A stretch of DNA of 64,000 bases from Amycolatopsis sp. 2-15 (GTDB lineage Bacteria; Actinomycetota; Actinomycetes; Mycobacteriales; Pseudonocardiaceae), in NCBI RefSeq assembly GCF_030285625.1, contig NZ_CP127294.1, positions 9,928,001 to 9,992,000 on the forward strand. The letters run 5' to 3'. The position numbers were made by a program, and so were the translations under genes. Below are positions 8,778-18,023 of this stretch, in pieces (within the stretch, counting starts at the first letter, position 1; every line of letters starts with the position of its first letter). The notes below the pieces were generated by a model that saw nothing but the letters and a program-made list of their open reading frames with translations, was not told the DNA's origin and did no database searches.

Positions 8778-10190
8778 GTGACCGTCACGGACCCCGTGGA
8801 CTCCGCGAATCAGGAACAACCGCAACTGAGCCTGGGCCGGGCCGCGGCCCGCACGCTCGCCACGACGACCAAGTCCGTTCCTCAGATGCAGGGCATCACC
8901 ACCCGGTGGCTGCTCAAGGTGCTGCCGTGGGTCGAGGTCTCGGGCGGCGCGTACCGCGTCAACCGCCGGCTGAGCTACGCGGTGGGCGACGGCCGCCTCA
9001 CGTTCACCAACACCGGCGCCGAGGTCCGGGTGATCCCGCCGGAGCTGGGCGAACTGCCGGCGCTGCGCGGTTTCGACGACGAAGAAGTGCTCACCGAACT
9101 GGCCGGCCGGTTCGTGCAGCACGAGTTCTCCCCCGGCGACGCGCTGGTGGAGTTCGGCCACCAGGCCGACCAGATCTTCCTGGTGGCACACGGCAAGATC
9201 AGCAAGGTCGGCACCGGCGCGTACGGCGACCAGACCGTGCTCGGCACGCTGGCCGACGGCGACTACTTCGGCGACACCGTGCTCACCAACGCCGACGGGA
9301 TCTGGGAGTACACGGCCAAGGCCGTGACCGCGTGCACCGTGCTTTCCCTGTCCCGCAGCGAGTTCCAGGGCGTGCTCGACCGGTCCGACGCGCTGCGCGA
9401 GCACCTCGACGCCGTCGCCGCCTGCTCGGCCGGCCCGGCCAACGACCACGGCGAGGCCGTGATCGACGTCGCGTCCGGTCACGACGGTGAACCGCAGCTG
9501 CCCGGCACGTTCGTGGACTACGACAGCTCGCCGCGCGAGTACGAGCTGAGCGTGGCGCAGACCGTGCTGCGCGTGCACAGCCGCGTCGCCGACCTCTACA
9601 ACCAGCCGATGAACCAGATCGAGCAGCAGCTGCGGCTCACCGTCGAGGCGCTGCGCGAACGGCAAGAGAACGAGCTGGTCAACAACCGCGACTTCGGCCT
9701 GCTGCACAACGCGGACTACTCCCAGCGCGTGTCCACCCGCACCGGCCCGCCGACCCCGGACGACTTCGACGACCTCCTTTCCCTGGTGTGGAAGGACCCC
9801 GCGGTCTTCCTGGCGCACCCGAAGACGATCGCGGCGTTCGGCCGCGAGTGCAGCCGCCGCGGCGTGTACCCCGACGCGGTGGACCTCGGCGGGCACCAGG
9901 TGCCGGCGTGGCGCGGCGTGCCCGTGTTGCCGTGCAACAAGATCCCGGTCACCGAGACGCGCACCAGCTCCGTGCTGCTCCTGCGCACCGGCGAGCAGTC
10001 GCAGGGTGTCGTCGGTTTGCACCAGACCGGGCTGCCCGACGAGTACCAGCCGGGCCTGAACGTGCGGTTCATGGGCATCAGTGAGCAGGCGATCATGTCG
10101 TACCTGGTCAGCGCCTACTACTCCGCCGCCGTGCTGGTGCCGGACGCGCTGGCCGTGCTGGAGAACGCCGAGATCGGGCGCGGTGACTGA
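8778..10190 (+). CDS. Family 2B encapsulin shell protein 1 (with cNMP-binding-type domain)
   Basis: A protein of 470 aa. Family 2 (SrpI-like) HK97-fold encapsulin signatures are clear: [63 protein letters not shown] and the C-terminal [20 protein letters not shown]. Residues of about 95-215 form a cyclic-nucleotide-binding-type beta-barrel ([16 protein letters not shown]..., GDYFGDTVL). The phosphate cassette is degenerate ([17 protein letters not shown], lacking the usual Glu and Arg), so cAMP binding is doubtful. GTG 8778 is chosen because AGGTGG is 8 nt upstream. Shell proteins of this subfamily assemble into icosahedral compartments around terpenoid enzymes. Confidence 0.95.
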   Translation: MTVTDPVDSANQEQPQLSLGRAAARTLATTTKSVPQMQGITTRWLLKVLPWVEVSGGAYRVNRRLSYAVGDGRLTFTNTGAEVRVIPPELGELPALRGFDDEEVLTELAGRFVQHEFSPGDALVEFGHQADQIFLVAHGKISKVGTGAYGDQTVLGTLADGDYFGDTVLTNADGIWEYTAKAVTACTVLSLSRSEFQGVLDRSDALREHLDAVAACSAGPANDHGEAVIDVASGHDGEPQLPGTFVDYDSSPREYELSVAQTVLRVHSRVADLYNQPMNQIEQQLRLTVEALRERQENELVNNRDFGLLHNADYSQRVSTRTGPPTPDDFDDLLSLVWKDPAVFLAHPKTIAAFGRECSRRGVYPDAVDLGGHQVPAWRGVPVLPCNKIPVTETRTSSVLLLRTGEQSQGVVGLHQTGLPDEYQPGLNVRFMGISEQAIMSYLVSAYYSAAVLVPDALAVLENAEIGRGD

Positions 10191-10192
10191 GC

Positions 10193-10375
10193 ATGGCCGC
10201 GCCCGCCACCCCGCCGCGCCCGCCCGAGGCCGCCCCCGTGCGGCCCGGGTCGGCGCCGCTGCCCCCGTCGGCGCTCGGGCCGACGGGCCTGGGCACGAGC
10301 GCGCTGCGGATCGTGCCCAGGCCCGCGTCCCAGCGGCCTGCAGAAGCTGAGCCCACCAAACGAGGAACCGCATGA
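10193..10375 (+). CDS. 60-aa proline-rich protein with encapsulin cargo-peptide-like motif
   Basis: A small protein starting 3 nt after the stop of shell protein 1 (TGAGCATGG) and ending in an ATGA overlap with the start of shell protein 2, so all three are translationally coupled. It is almost entirely Pro/Ala/Gly/Arg and predicted to be disordered. Residues 29-40, [12 protein letters not shown], resemble the short conserved motif I recall from the disordered N-terminal loading segment of 2-methylisoborneol synthases, a known family 2B encapsulin cargo. The polyprenyl synthase of this operon has no such N-terminal tail. My reading is a free-standing loading or adaptor peptide. The function is inferred. 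Confidence 0.75.
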   Translation: MAAPATPPRPPEAAPVRPGSAPLPPSALGPTGLGTSALRIVPRPASQRPAEAEPTKRGTA

Positions 10376-11751
10376 CCGTGACCGAAGAGCCGCCACTTTC
10401 CCTTTCCACGCGCGCGGCCCGGGCCCTGGCTACCACCACCAAGTCGCTGCCGCAGATGCGCGGCATCACCCCGCGGTGGCTGCTGTCGCAGCTGCCGTGG
10501 GTGGAGGTGCCGGCCGGTTCGTACCGCGTGAACCGCCGGCTGACCTACACCGTCGGCGACGGCCGGGTGAGCTTCTTCAACACCGGCGCTCGGGTGCAGG
10601 TGATCCCCGCGGAGCTGGCGGAACTGCCGCTGCTGCGCGGGTTCGCCGACGCCGACGCGCTGGCCGCGCTGGCCGAGCGCTTCGAGCAGCGCGAGTACGA
10701 GCCGGGCGACACCATCGTGACGGCGGGTTCGCCGCTCGACTCGGTGGTACTGCTGGCGTTCGGCAAGGTTTCGCGCACCACACCCGGTTCCTACGGCGAG
10801 GAGGCGAACCTCGGCACGCTCACCGCCGGCGACCACTTCGGCGCCGAGCTGCTGGGCGGCTCGGCGGGAAACTGGAAGTTCACCGCTCGCGCGGCCACGC
10901 GCTGCATCGTGCTGGCCCTGCCGGCGGAGGCGTTCGAGCGGCTCAACGGCCGCGCCGAAAGCCTGCGCGCGCACATCGCCGAGGTGCTGGCAAGCCCGCG
11001 GCGCGAGCACAACAAGGCCGGCGAGGCGAGCATCGACCTGTCCGCCGGGCACGACGGTGAGGTCGCGCTGCCGGGGACCTACGTCGACTACGACCCGGCG
11101 CCGCGGGAGTACGAGCTCGCAGTGGCGCAGACGATCCTGCACACGCACAACCGCGTGACCGATCTCTACAACCAGCCGATGAACCAGATCGAGCAGCAGC
11201 TGCGGCTGACCGTGGAGGCGTTGCGGGAGCGGCAGGAGCACGAGCTGGTCAACAGCACGGACTTCGGGCTGCTGCACAACGCGGACCTCGGCCAGCGCGT
11301 GACCACGCGCAGCGGCCCGCCGACTCCCGACGACCTCGACGAGCTGCTGTGCCGGCGGCGCAAGTCGCGGTTCTTCCTGGCGCACCCCAAGGCGATCGCC
11401 GCGTTCGGGCGCCAGTGCACGGCGCGGGGCCTTTACCCGGCCAACGCGGTGCTCGACGGGCGCCGGGTCACGACGTGGCGCGGGGTGCCGCTGCTGCCGT
11501 GCGACAAGATCCCGATCTCGCCGCAGGGCACCACGTCGATCCTCATCATGCGTACCGGTGAGGAAGACGCGGGCGTGATCGGGTTGCGGCCGGCGGCATT
11601 GCCGGACGAGTACCAGCCGGGGCTGAACGTGCGGTTCATGGGCATCAGCGAGCGGGCCGTGACGTCGTACCTGGTCAGCGCGTACCACTCGGCCGCGGTG
11701 CTGGTGCCGGACGCGCTGGGAGTGCTCGACGACGTCGAGATCGGGCGCTGA
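10372..11751 (+). CDS. Family 2B encapsulin shell protein 2 (with cNMP-binding-type domain)
   Basis: A protein of 459 aa, clearly paralogous to shell protein 1 along its whole length: [24 protein letters not shown], then a cNMP-type domain, [50 protein letters not shown] and [20 protein letters not shown]. The nucleotide-binding cassette reads [19 protein letters not shown], again without the canonical pattern. The start overlaps the preceding small gene by 4 nt (ATGA), and GAGGAA lies just upstream. Two different shell subunits in one operon suggest a mixed or two-component shell. Confidence 0.95.
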   Translation: MTVTEEPPLSLSTRAARALATTTKSLPQMRGITPRWLLSQLPWVEVPAGSYRVNRRLTYTVGDGRVSFFNTGARVQVIPAELAELPLLRGFADADALAALAERFEQREYEPGDTIVTAGSPLDSVVLLAFGKVSRTTPGSYGEEANLGTLTAGDHFGAELLGGSAGNWKFTARAATRCIVLALPAEAFERLNGRAESLRAHIAEVLASPRREHNKAGEASIDLSAGHDGEVALPGTYVDYDPAPREYELAVAQTILHTHNRVTDLYNQPMNQIEQQLRLTVEALRERQEHELVNSTDFGLLHNADLGQRVTTRSGPPTPDDLDELLCRRRKSRFFLAHPKAIAAFGRQCTARGLYPANAVLDGRRVTTWRGVPLLPCDKIPISPQGTTSILIMRTGEEDAGVIGLRPAALPDEYQPGLNVRFMGISERAVTSYLVSAYHSAAVLVPDALGVLDDVEIGR

Positions 11752-11779
11752 GCTTCGTTTTTCCGTTCGGAGGGGATGT

Positions 11780-12802
11780 ATGACCACAGTGGACGCCCGG
11801 GCGCGGACGGTGCCGGAGGTGCTGGCGTGGAGCCGGGACCTGTGGGAGCCGGCGATGCGCGCGGCGGTCGACCGGCTGCCCGACTCGATGCGCCGCATCG
11901 CCGGCTACCACTTCGGCTGGTGGGACGCTTCGGGCGCCGAGTCGGCCGTACGCAGCGGCAAGGCTCTGCGGCCGGCTTTGGTGCTGCTGTCCGCCGAGGC
12001 GGCCGGCGGCGATCCGGCCGACGCGATCGCCGCCGCCGTGGCGGTGGAGCTGGTGCACAACTTCTCGCTGCTCCACGACGACGTCATGGACGGCGACGAG
12101 ACCCGCCGCCACCGGGCGACCGCGTGGACCGTGTTCGGCACCAGCCCCGCCATCCTCGCGGGGGACGCGTTGCTGACGTTGGCCTTCGACGTCCTGGCCA
12201 CGGACGGTCCCGCCGCTGCTCGCGTCCTGAGCACGGCGGTGCTGGATCTGTTGCACGGCCAGAACGAGGACCTGGCCTTCGAACGACGGGCGTCGGTCGA
12301 CCGGCCTTCCTGCATCCGCATGGCCGAGGGCAAAACGGGAGCCTTGCTCGGCGCCGCCTGCACCCTGGGTGTGCTGGTCGTCGGCGGCCGCGGCACGCAC
12401 GTCTCGCAGCTCGGCGCGTTCGGCCGCTCGCTCGGCCTGGCGTTCCAGCACGTCGACGACCTCCTCGGCATCTGGGGCGACCCGGCTGTGACGGGGAAGC
12501 CGGTGTACTCGGATCTGCAGAACCGGAAGAAGTCGCTGCCGGTGGTGGCGGCTCTGGCCTCGGAGACCGCGGCGGCCGGGGAGCTGGCCGGGTTGTACCG
12601 GCAGGAGGCTCCGCTGTCGGCCGGGGAGCTGGCCCGGGCGGCGGCTTTGGTCGAGTCGGCGGGTGGGCGTTCATGGAGTTCTGCGGAGGCCGAGCGGTTA
12701 CTGGCTTCGGCTCTGGCATCCCTGTCCGCCACCACCCCGGCCGCCCGCCCGGCGGCGGAGCTGACCTTGCTGGCCCACCACATCACCCGCCGGGACCACT
12801 GA
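11780..12802 (+). CDS. Polyprenyl diphosphate synthase/transferase, family 2 encapsulin cargo
   Basis: A protein of 340 aa. Both Asp-rich motifs of trans-isoprenyl diphosphate synthases are present: FARM in LLHDDVMDGDETRRHR and SARM in QHVDDLLGIWGDP, with GKALRPAL and MAEGKTGALLGAA as other substrate-site elements. It should condense isopentenyl diphosphate with allylic diphosphates. The N-terminus (VPEVLAWSRDLWEPAMRAAVD..AGYHFGWWD) is that of the encapsulated polyprenyl transferase group and has no long disordered extension. GGAGGGG 4-5 nt before ATG 11780 fixes the start. It follows shell protein 2 by 28 nt and ends the operon. Confidence 0.93.
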   Translation: MTTVDARARTVPEVLAWSRDLWEPAMRAAVDRLPDSMRRIAGYHFGWWDASGAESAVRSGKALRPALVLLSAEAAGGDPADAIAAAVAVELVHNFSLLHDDVMDGDETRRHRATAWTVFGTSPAILAGDALLTLAFDVLATDGPAAARVLSTAVLDLLHGQNEDLAFERRASVDRPSCIRMAEGKTGALLGAACTLGVLVVGGRGTHVSQLGAFGRSLGLAFQHVDDLLGIWGDPAVTGKPVYSDLQNRKKSLPVVAALASETAAAGELAGLYRQEAPLSAGELARAAALVESAGGRSWSSAEAERLLASALASLSATTPAARPAAELTLLAHHITRRDH

Positions 12803-12816
12803 CCCCACGCACCTGA

Positions 12817-12862
12817 CCACAGCGCGCCCGTGCCTCTTTCCCGAGGCACGGGCGCGCTGTGG
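12817..12862. terminator. Strong bidirectional terminator
   Basis: An almost continuous inverted repeat of about 19 bp (arms 12817-12836 and 12843-12862, containing AGCGCGCCCGTGCCTC and its complement) with a short loop. It separates the encapsulin operon from the convergent capA gene. Confidence 0.85.
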
Positions 12863-12873
12863 TGCGCTCGGCG

Positions 12874-14001
12874 TTACTTCCCCGGCCGAGTCAGGCCGTC
12901 GTCGCCGGCGCCCTTGGACAGCACGACCTCATCCGTGTCGGCCAGCGCCTCCGTGCCGCGCGCGGTGGGTGGGGCGGTGGTCAAGTCGCGGAGGCGGATC
13001 GGCGGGCCGAGGTCGATGAGGGTCGGGACGTACTCCGCCTTGGACACCGCCCAGTGGCCGTCCGTCCGGGTGAAGGTGAAGCGCGCGGCCGTGCCTTCTT
13101 CGGTGGAGCCGCGGGGGTCGTCGTGGCGGGCGATTTCGTTGCCGAGGCCGTAGGCGACCCACTTGCCCTCGACCTTCGCGAAGGGCTGGACCACGTGGGC
13201 GTGGTGGCCGACGATCAGGTCGATGTCGGGTGAGGCCAGCAGCTTACGGGCCAGCGAAGCCTGGTCGTCCGTCACCGAGTGCTGGTACTCGATCCCCCAG
13301 TGGAGGCTGGCGATCACGACCTCCGCACCGGCCGCGCGGGCGGCGTGGGCCGCCGCGAGGATGTCGTCGGCGTCGATTTCGTTGGCCAGCCAGGGTTTGC
13401 CGGCAGGGACCTTGATGCCGTTGAAACCGAAGGCGAACGACAGCTGCGCCACCTTCACGCCGTGGACGTCGAGGATCAGCGGCCGCGAGGCCTCAGCCGC
13501 GGAACGAGCCGAGCCCGTGTGCTTGAGACCCACCTCGTCCAGCTTGTCCAACGTCCGCGTGATGCCGGCCGCGCCCTTGTCCAGCGTGTGGTTCGAAGCC
13601 GTGGAGCAGGTGTCGTAGCCGGTGTCCTTGATGGCGTCCGCGATCTGCGGCGGCGCACTGAACGACGGGTACCCCGTGTACGGCCCGCCCTCGGGCGCGA
13701 GCGGCGTCTCGAGGTGGCAGATGGCCAGATCGGCGCCGGACACGAGCGGCTTCACGCCGGCGAGGATCTGGCGGTAGTCGATCTGGCCGCCACCATCGGC
13801 CTCCGCCTGGTCGGTGAGCGCGGGGTGGATCAGCACGTCGCCGGTGGCCACGACCGTGAACGACGCGGGCGCGGACGAAGGAGGCACCCCAGGGGCCGAA
13901 GGAGCAGAAGCGGGCAGCGCGGCCTGCGGAGCCCCGCTGCACCCCGCCAGCAGAAGCACGGCACCGGCCCACCCGAAGACCGAGCGGCGGATGTGCGTCA
14001 T
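12874..14001 (-). CDS. CapA family lipoprotein (metallophosphatase-like)
   Basis: A protein of 375 aa. It has a lipoprotein signal (MTHIRRSVFGWAGAVLLLAGC), a Pro/Ser/Ala linker, then the CapA/PgsA metallophosphatase-like core: VVATGDVLIHPAL, DLAICHLETPLAP, STASNHTLDKGAAGI, VVIASLHWGIEYQ and IVGHHAHVVQPF, which supply Asp, His and Asn ligands for two metals. Relatives work in poly-gamma-glutamate or capsule export; stand-alone actinobacterial copies are uncharacterised. ATG 14001 has AAAGGGGG upstream. It is a single gene between the encapsulin terminator and a divergent sugar importer. Confidence 0.88.
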   Translation of the reverse strand: MTHIRRSVFGWAGAVLLLAGCSGAPQAALPASAPSAPGVPPSSAPASFTVVATGDVLIHPALTDQAEADGGGQIDYRQILAGVKPLVSGADLAICHLETPLAPEGGPYTGYPSFSAPPQIADAIKDTGYDTCSTASNHTLDKGAAGITRTLDKLDEVGLKHTGSARSAAEASRPLILDVHGVKVAQLSFAFGFNGIKVPAGKPWLANEIDADDILAAAHAARAAGAEVVIASLHWGIEYQHSVTDDQASLARKLLASPDIDLIVGHHAHVVQPFAKVEGKWVAYGLGNEIARHDDPRGSTEEGTAARFTFTRTDGHWAVSKAEYVPTLIDLGPPIRLRDLTTAPPTARGTEALADTDEVVLSKGAGDDGLTRPGK

Positions 14002-14346
14002 GTTCGCCCCCTTTGTCCAGCTGCGGTCGACATCCTGCCGCATGTCGACCGGACAAGACGCAACGCCTGCCATGACGGACCGTAATCGAACCCAAGTCAA
14101 CAAGAACACCCACCAGCAATCGAAACAGCAGCACGATCAGCGCGGAGCAACAAACCCTGGTCAACCGGGAAAAAATACGATAATTACCCGCCAACCACCA
14201 GTAGGAAAATCACTCTCCGTAGGTATCCATCCGCTAACTGCGGCAGATCCTGTGGTTGACGTCACCCGATCCAGTGTCTTGTAATACGAGTCACGCGGAG
14301 TTCACGCCCACGCAACAGTCGTCCTCGGCCCTCATGGGAGCACTCG
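14002..14346. promoter_or_regulatory. Divergent intergenic region; promoter and palindrome of the sugar-import operon
   Basis: AT-richer than its surroundings, with no gene. For the plus strand, TTGACG (14256-14261), an 18-nt spacer and TGTAAT (14280-14285) form a plausible promoter. The perfect 8-bp palindrome TGACGTCA (14257-14264), flanked by GGT and CCC, overlaps the -35 element and could be an operator. No clear promoter for capA was found. Confidence 0.45.
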
Positions 14347-15372
14347 ATGTCCACATACCCGCACAGGTCACGCACCTGGAGCGTTGTTGGTTGTTGTTTG
14401 ATTGCCGGTGCGGTGTTGGCCGGATGCTCCTCCGGCAAGGACACCGCCGCGCCCGCGCAGCAGGCGCCGAAGAACGGCAAGATCACGCTGTACTACCTGC
14501 AGAAGCAGGGTGACCAGCAGTACTTCGTGGAGCAGGCGCAGGGCGCCCAGGAGAAGGCGAAGGAGCTGGGTGTCGACCTCAAGGTCGTCAACCTCGGCCA
14601 GGACGCCAACAAGGCCATCACCGAGCTCGACGCCGCGGTCGCGCAGGGGGCCAACGGCGTCGCCATCGTGGTGCCCGACCAGGCCATCGGCCCGGAGGTC
14701 ATCGACAAGGCGAAGTCCGCCGGCATCCCGCTCATCTCCTCCGACGACGTGATCAAGGACGGCACCGGCAAGGCCGCCCCGTTCGTCGGCTTCAACGGCA
14801 CGCAGATGGGCACCTCGGTCGGCCAGGAGGCCGCGAAGCTGTTCAAGGCCGCCGGCTGGTCCGCCGCCGACACCAAGGTGATCAGCGCCTTCAAGCAGGA
14901 CCTCACCGTCTGCACCGACCGCGTCAACGGCGCCAAGGCCGCGTTCGAGAAGGACGCCGGCGCGCAGGTCGACGTGATCGACGTGGGCACCGACAACTCC
15001 CCCGTCGACGCCCAGAACCGCGCCGGCGCCGTGATCAGCTCCAACCCCGGGGTGAAGCACTGGGTCGTGTGGGGCTGCAACGACGAGAACGAGACCGGTG
15101 TCGTCACCGCGCTCGCCAACTCGGGCGTCGCCGCGAACAACATCGTCGGCGTGGGCCTCGGCGCCTACCTCGACTGCAAGGACTGGGCCGCGGGCAAGGA
15201 CACCGGCAACAAGTCCTCGCTCTACATCTCGGGCGCCGAGGTGGGCCGCACCGCGATCCAGGTCCTCGTCGACAAGGTCAAGAACGGCAAGGACCTCCCG
15301 CTGGAGACCATCGCCAAGACCCAGATGGTGAACAAGGACACCTTCAAGTCGGCCGGCGTCAACTGCACCTGA
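14347..15372 (+). CDS. Sugar ABC transporter substrate-binding lipoprotein (AraF-like)
   Basis: A protein of 341 aa with lipobox AVLAGCSS and a type 1 periplasmic-binding fold. Similarity to arabinose-binding protein is visible in GANGVAIVVPDQAIGPEVIDKAK, IPLISSDDVI, GVKHWVVWGCNDENETGVV and NIVGVGLGAYL. It should deliver a pentose or similar monosaccharide to the permease encoded downstream. The signal peptide and the Cys define a membrane-anchored protein. First gene of an importer operon (binding protein, ATPase, permease, GntR); a 12-bp hairpin after its stop probably lets it be made in excess. Confidence 0.93.
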   Translation: MSTYPHRSRTWSVVGCCLIAGAVLAGCSSGKDTAAPAQQAPKNGKITLYYLQKQGDQQYFVEQAQGAQEKAKELGVDLKVVNLGQDANKAITELDAAVAQGANGVAIVVPDQAIGPEVIDKAKSAGIPLISSDDVIKDGTGKAAPFVGFNGTQMGTSVGQEAAKLFKAAGWSAADTKVISAFKQDLTVCTDRVNGAKAAFEKDAGAQVDVIDVGTDNSPVDAQNRAGAVISSNPGVKHWVVWGCNDENETGVVTALANSGVAANNIVGVGLGAYLDCKDWAAGKDTGNKSSLYISGAEVGRTAIQVLVDKVKNGKDLPLETIAKTQMVNKDTFKSAGVNCT

Positions 15373-15383
15373 CCCGACCGCGG

Positions 15384-15414
15384 CCCGGGGGTGTCCACTC
15401 GCGACACCCCCGGG
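15384..15414 (+). terminator. Intra-operon hairpin (partial terminator or mRNA stabiliser)
   Basis: CCCGGGGGTGTC (15384-15395) and its complement (15403-15414), 7-nt loop, between the binding-protein and ATPase genes. In sugar ABC operons such hairpins favour excess binding protein. Confidence 0.6.
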
Positions 15415-15446
15415 TTCCCTGTGAGAAAGGCTGAGGAAGGCTCACC

Positions 15447-16982
15447 ATGGCCAGTTCCACGGCGCTCATCGCCGAGGGCATCGGCAAGCGCTTCTCCGGC
15501 GTCACCGCGCTCGACGACGTGACGCTGGAGTTCCACTCCGGCGAGGTGCTCGCGCTCATGGGCGAGAACGGCGCCGGCAAGTCGACGCTGCTGCGCGTGC
15601 TCTCGGGCGACCACGAGCCCAGCGACGGCACGCTGCGGGTCGACGGAGAGCCGGTGGTGTTCGACAACCCGCGCGCGGCGATGGCCGCGGGCGTGCGCGT
15701 GATCTACCAGGAACCGGAGATCATCCCGCACGTTTCGGTGGCGGAGAACGTGTTCGTGGGCGAGCTGCCCTCGCGCGCCCGCGTGTTCAGCCGCCGCACG
15801 CTCAACCAGCGCACGCACGAAGCGCTCGTCGAATACGGCTTCGAAGGCGTGCTCGACCCGGCCACGCTCGGCAGCAAGCTCTCGGCCGCGCAGCGCCAGC
15901 TCGTCGAGATCCTGCGGGTGCTCACCGCGGCCACCCCGCCGCGCGTGATCGCCTTCGACGAGCCCACCTCGTCGCTCTCGGAGCACGAGGTCGACGCGCT
16001 GTTCCGGCTCATCCGCCGGTTGCGCGACTCCGGCGTGGCCGTGGTCTACGTGTCGCACCGCATGAAGGAGATCTTCCAGCTCGCCGACCGCGTGGCCGTG
16101 CTGCGCGACGGCAAGCTCGTCGGCGTGCAGCAGGCGGCGGAGTCCGACGAGAACCAGCTGGTGCGCATGATGATCGGCCGCGACCTCTCGGCGCTGGAGC
16201 GGCGCGAGACGGCCGAGACCGGCGAGGTCGTGCTGCGGCTGGACCACGTGACCACCGACGACGTCACCGACGTCTCGTTCGAGGTCCGCGCCGGTGAGGT
16301 CGTGTGCCTGGCCGGGCTCGTCGGCGCCGGGCGGTCCGAGCTGGCGCGCGCGATCGTCGGCGATCTGCCCGTGCGCTCGGGAACCCTCGAGCTCGACGGG
16401 AAACCGTTCAAGGCCCGCACGCCCGGCGACGCGGTGAAGGCGGGCATCGGGTTCGCGCCCGAGGAACGCAAGACCGACGCGTTGCTGATGCAGCGTTCGG
16501 TGCGCGACAACGTCTCCATCGCCGTGCTCGCCCGCCTGCGCCGGTTCCGCGTGATCCGGCGGGCGAAAGAGCGCGAGCTCGTGGCGGAGTACATCCGCGA
16601 GCTGCGGGTGCGCACGCCGTCGATGGAGCAGGAGGTGCGCAAGCTCTCGGGCGGCAACCAGCAGAAGGCCGTGCTCGCCCGCTGGCTCGCCCGCCGTCCG
16701 CAACTGCTGATCCTCGACGAGCCCACCCGCGGCGTCGACGTCGGCGCGAAGGCCGAGATCTACCGCATCATCGACGGTCTCGCCGCCGAAGGCATCGCCC
16801 TGCTCGTGATCTCGTCCGACCTGCCTGAAGTCCTGTCGCTGGCCGACCGCATCGTCGTGATGCGCGCCGGGCACGTCGCGGGCCAGGTGAGCCGCGACGA
16901 AGCGACCGAAGAAGCCGTACTGACCCTGGCCATCCCGGCGACGGAGCCGGCCGCCGAAGACATCCAGGAGGTGGGGGCGTGA
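15447..16982 (+). CDS. Sugar ABC transporter ATP-binding protein (AraG/RbsA type, two nucleotide-binding domains)
   Basis: A protein of 511 aa, the usual length of fused carbohydrate-uptake ATPases. Domain 1 has Walker A GENGAGKSTLLRVLSG, an LSAAQRQLVEIL signature region and Walker B VIAFDEPTSSLSEHE. Domain 2 has the degenerate Walker A (GLVGAGRSELARAI), a canonical signature LSGGNQQKAVLARWL and LLILDEPTRGVDVGAKAEI. It powers uptake of the sugar bound by the protein encoded upstream. The permease start overlaps its stop by 4 nt (GTGA). Confidence 0.95.
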   Translation: MASSTALIAEGIGKRFSGVTALDDVTLEFHSGEVLALMGENGAGKSTLLRVLSGDHEPSDGTLRVDGEPVVFDNPRAAMAAGVRVIYQEPEIIPHVSVAENVFVGELPSRARVFSRRTLNQRTHEALVEYGFEGVLDPATLGSKLSAAQRQLVEILRVLTAATPPRVIAFDEPTSSLSEHEVDALFRLIRRLRDSGVAVVYVSHRMKEIFQLADRVAVLRDGKLVGVQQAAESDENQLVRMMIGRDLSALERRETAETGEVVLRLDHVTTDDVTDVSFEVRAGEVVCLAGLVGAGRSELARAIVGDLPVRSGTLELDGKPFKARTPGDAVKAGIGFAPEERKTDALLMQRSVRDNVSIAVLARLRRFRVIRRAKERELVAEYIRELRVRTPSMEQEVRKLSGGNQQKAVLARWLARRPQLLILDEPTRGVDVGAKAEIYRIIDGLAAEGIALLVISSDLPEVLSLADRIVVMRAGHVAGQVSRDEATEEAVLTLAIPATEPAAEDIQEVGA

Positions 16983-18022
16983 GCACCCCGACCCGGCCCA
17001 GCCCCGCGCAGGAGCAGCCGACCGAACAGCCCGACCCGCACCGGGTGTCCACCGCGCGCAAGGTGCTCAACGGCATCGGCGTGCAGAACAGCAGCCTGAT
17101 CATCACGCTCGTGGTGCTCACCGTGGTGCTGTCGAGCCTCAACGACAACTTCTTCCGCACCAACAACCTGCTCCTGATCGGCAGCGCGGTCACCATCATG
17201 GGCCTGCTGTCTCTGGTGCAGACGCTGGTGATCATCCTCGGCGCGCTCGACATCTCCGTCGGCTCCATGGCCGGGCTCGCGTCGGTGATCTCGGCCATGG
17301 CGTTCACGGCCACCGGCAACTCGATCGTCGGCATCCTCGCCGCCGTCGGCACGGGCATCGCGTGTGGCCTGGTCAACGGCCTGATCATCATCTTCGGTCG
17401 CGTGAACCCGGTCGTCGCCACGCTGGCCACGCTCGCCACGTACAAGGGCATCGCGCAGGTCGTGTCCGACGGCAAGGCGCAGGGTTACACCGGCGCCGAC
17501 GACCTGTTCATCTTCCTGGCCAAGGGAAGCGTGCTCGGGTTGCCGACGCTGGTGTGGGTGTTCCTGATCGTCGCGGCGGTGCTGCACTTCCTGCTGAAGT
17601 ACACCGACATCGGCCGCAACGTGTTCGCCATCGGCGGCAACGACACGGCCGCGCGCCTGGCGGGCATCAACATCAACCGCTACATCATCGGGGTCTACGC
17701 GCTCGTCGGCGTGGTCGCGGCCATCGCGGGTGTGCTGATCACGGCGCGCACGGGCTCGGGCCAGCCGACGTCCGGGTCCGAAGGCCTCGAGCTGCAGGCC
17801 GTGACGGGCGCGGCACTCGGCGGCACGATGCTCAAGGGCGGCAAGGGATCCATCGTCTCCACGGTGCTGGCGGTGTTCATCCTCGGCGTGCTCGACAACG
17901 GCATGTCCGGCCTGGGCATCAACCAGTTCTGGCAGAACGTGGCCCACGGCGCGCTGCTCGTGGTCGCCGTCGTGCTGCAGCAGCTGCGCAGCGGGGAGCG
18001 CCGCGTCGGTCTGCCGGCCTGA
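16979..18022 (+). CDS. Sugar ABC transporter permease (AraH/RbsC type)
   Basis: A protein of 347 aa. It has a cytoplasmic N-terminal tail of about 40 aa, then 8-10 membrane helices. Family signatures LVIILGALDISVGSMAGLASV, GLVNGLIIIFGRVNPVVATLATL, IGRNVFAIGGNDTAARLAGI and ALGGTMLKGGKGSIVSTVLAVFILGVLDNG are all present. The GNDTAARLAGI loop is the coupling contact with the ATPase. It starts with GTG inside the ATPase stop, and the regulator gene begins 1 nt after its own stop. Confidence 0.95.
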   Translation: MSTPTRPSPAQEQPTEQPDPHRVSTARKVLNGIGVQNSSLIITLVVLTVVLSSLNDNFFRTNNLLLIGSAVTIMGLLSLVQTLVIILGALDISVGSMAGLASVISAMAFTATGNSIVGILAAVGTGIACGLVNGLIIIFGRVNPVVATLATLATYKGIAQVVSDGKAQGYTGADDLFIFLAKGSVLGLPTLVWVFLIVAAVLHFLLKYTDIGRNVFAIGGNDTAARLAGININRYIIGVYALVGVVAAIAGVLITARTGSGQPTSGSEGLELQAVTGAALGGTMLKGGKGSIVSTVLAVFILGVLDNGMSGLGINQFWQNVAHGALLVVAVVLQQLRSGERRVGLPA

Positions 18023-18023
18023 C

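Noticed and set aside
13279..14085. A 268-aa plus-strand frame opposite capA
   Set aside because: Arg/Gly-rich antisense shadow without domain or ribosome-binding site; the minus-strand CapA protein explains the sequence.
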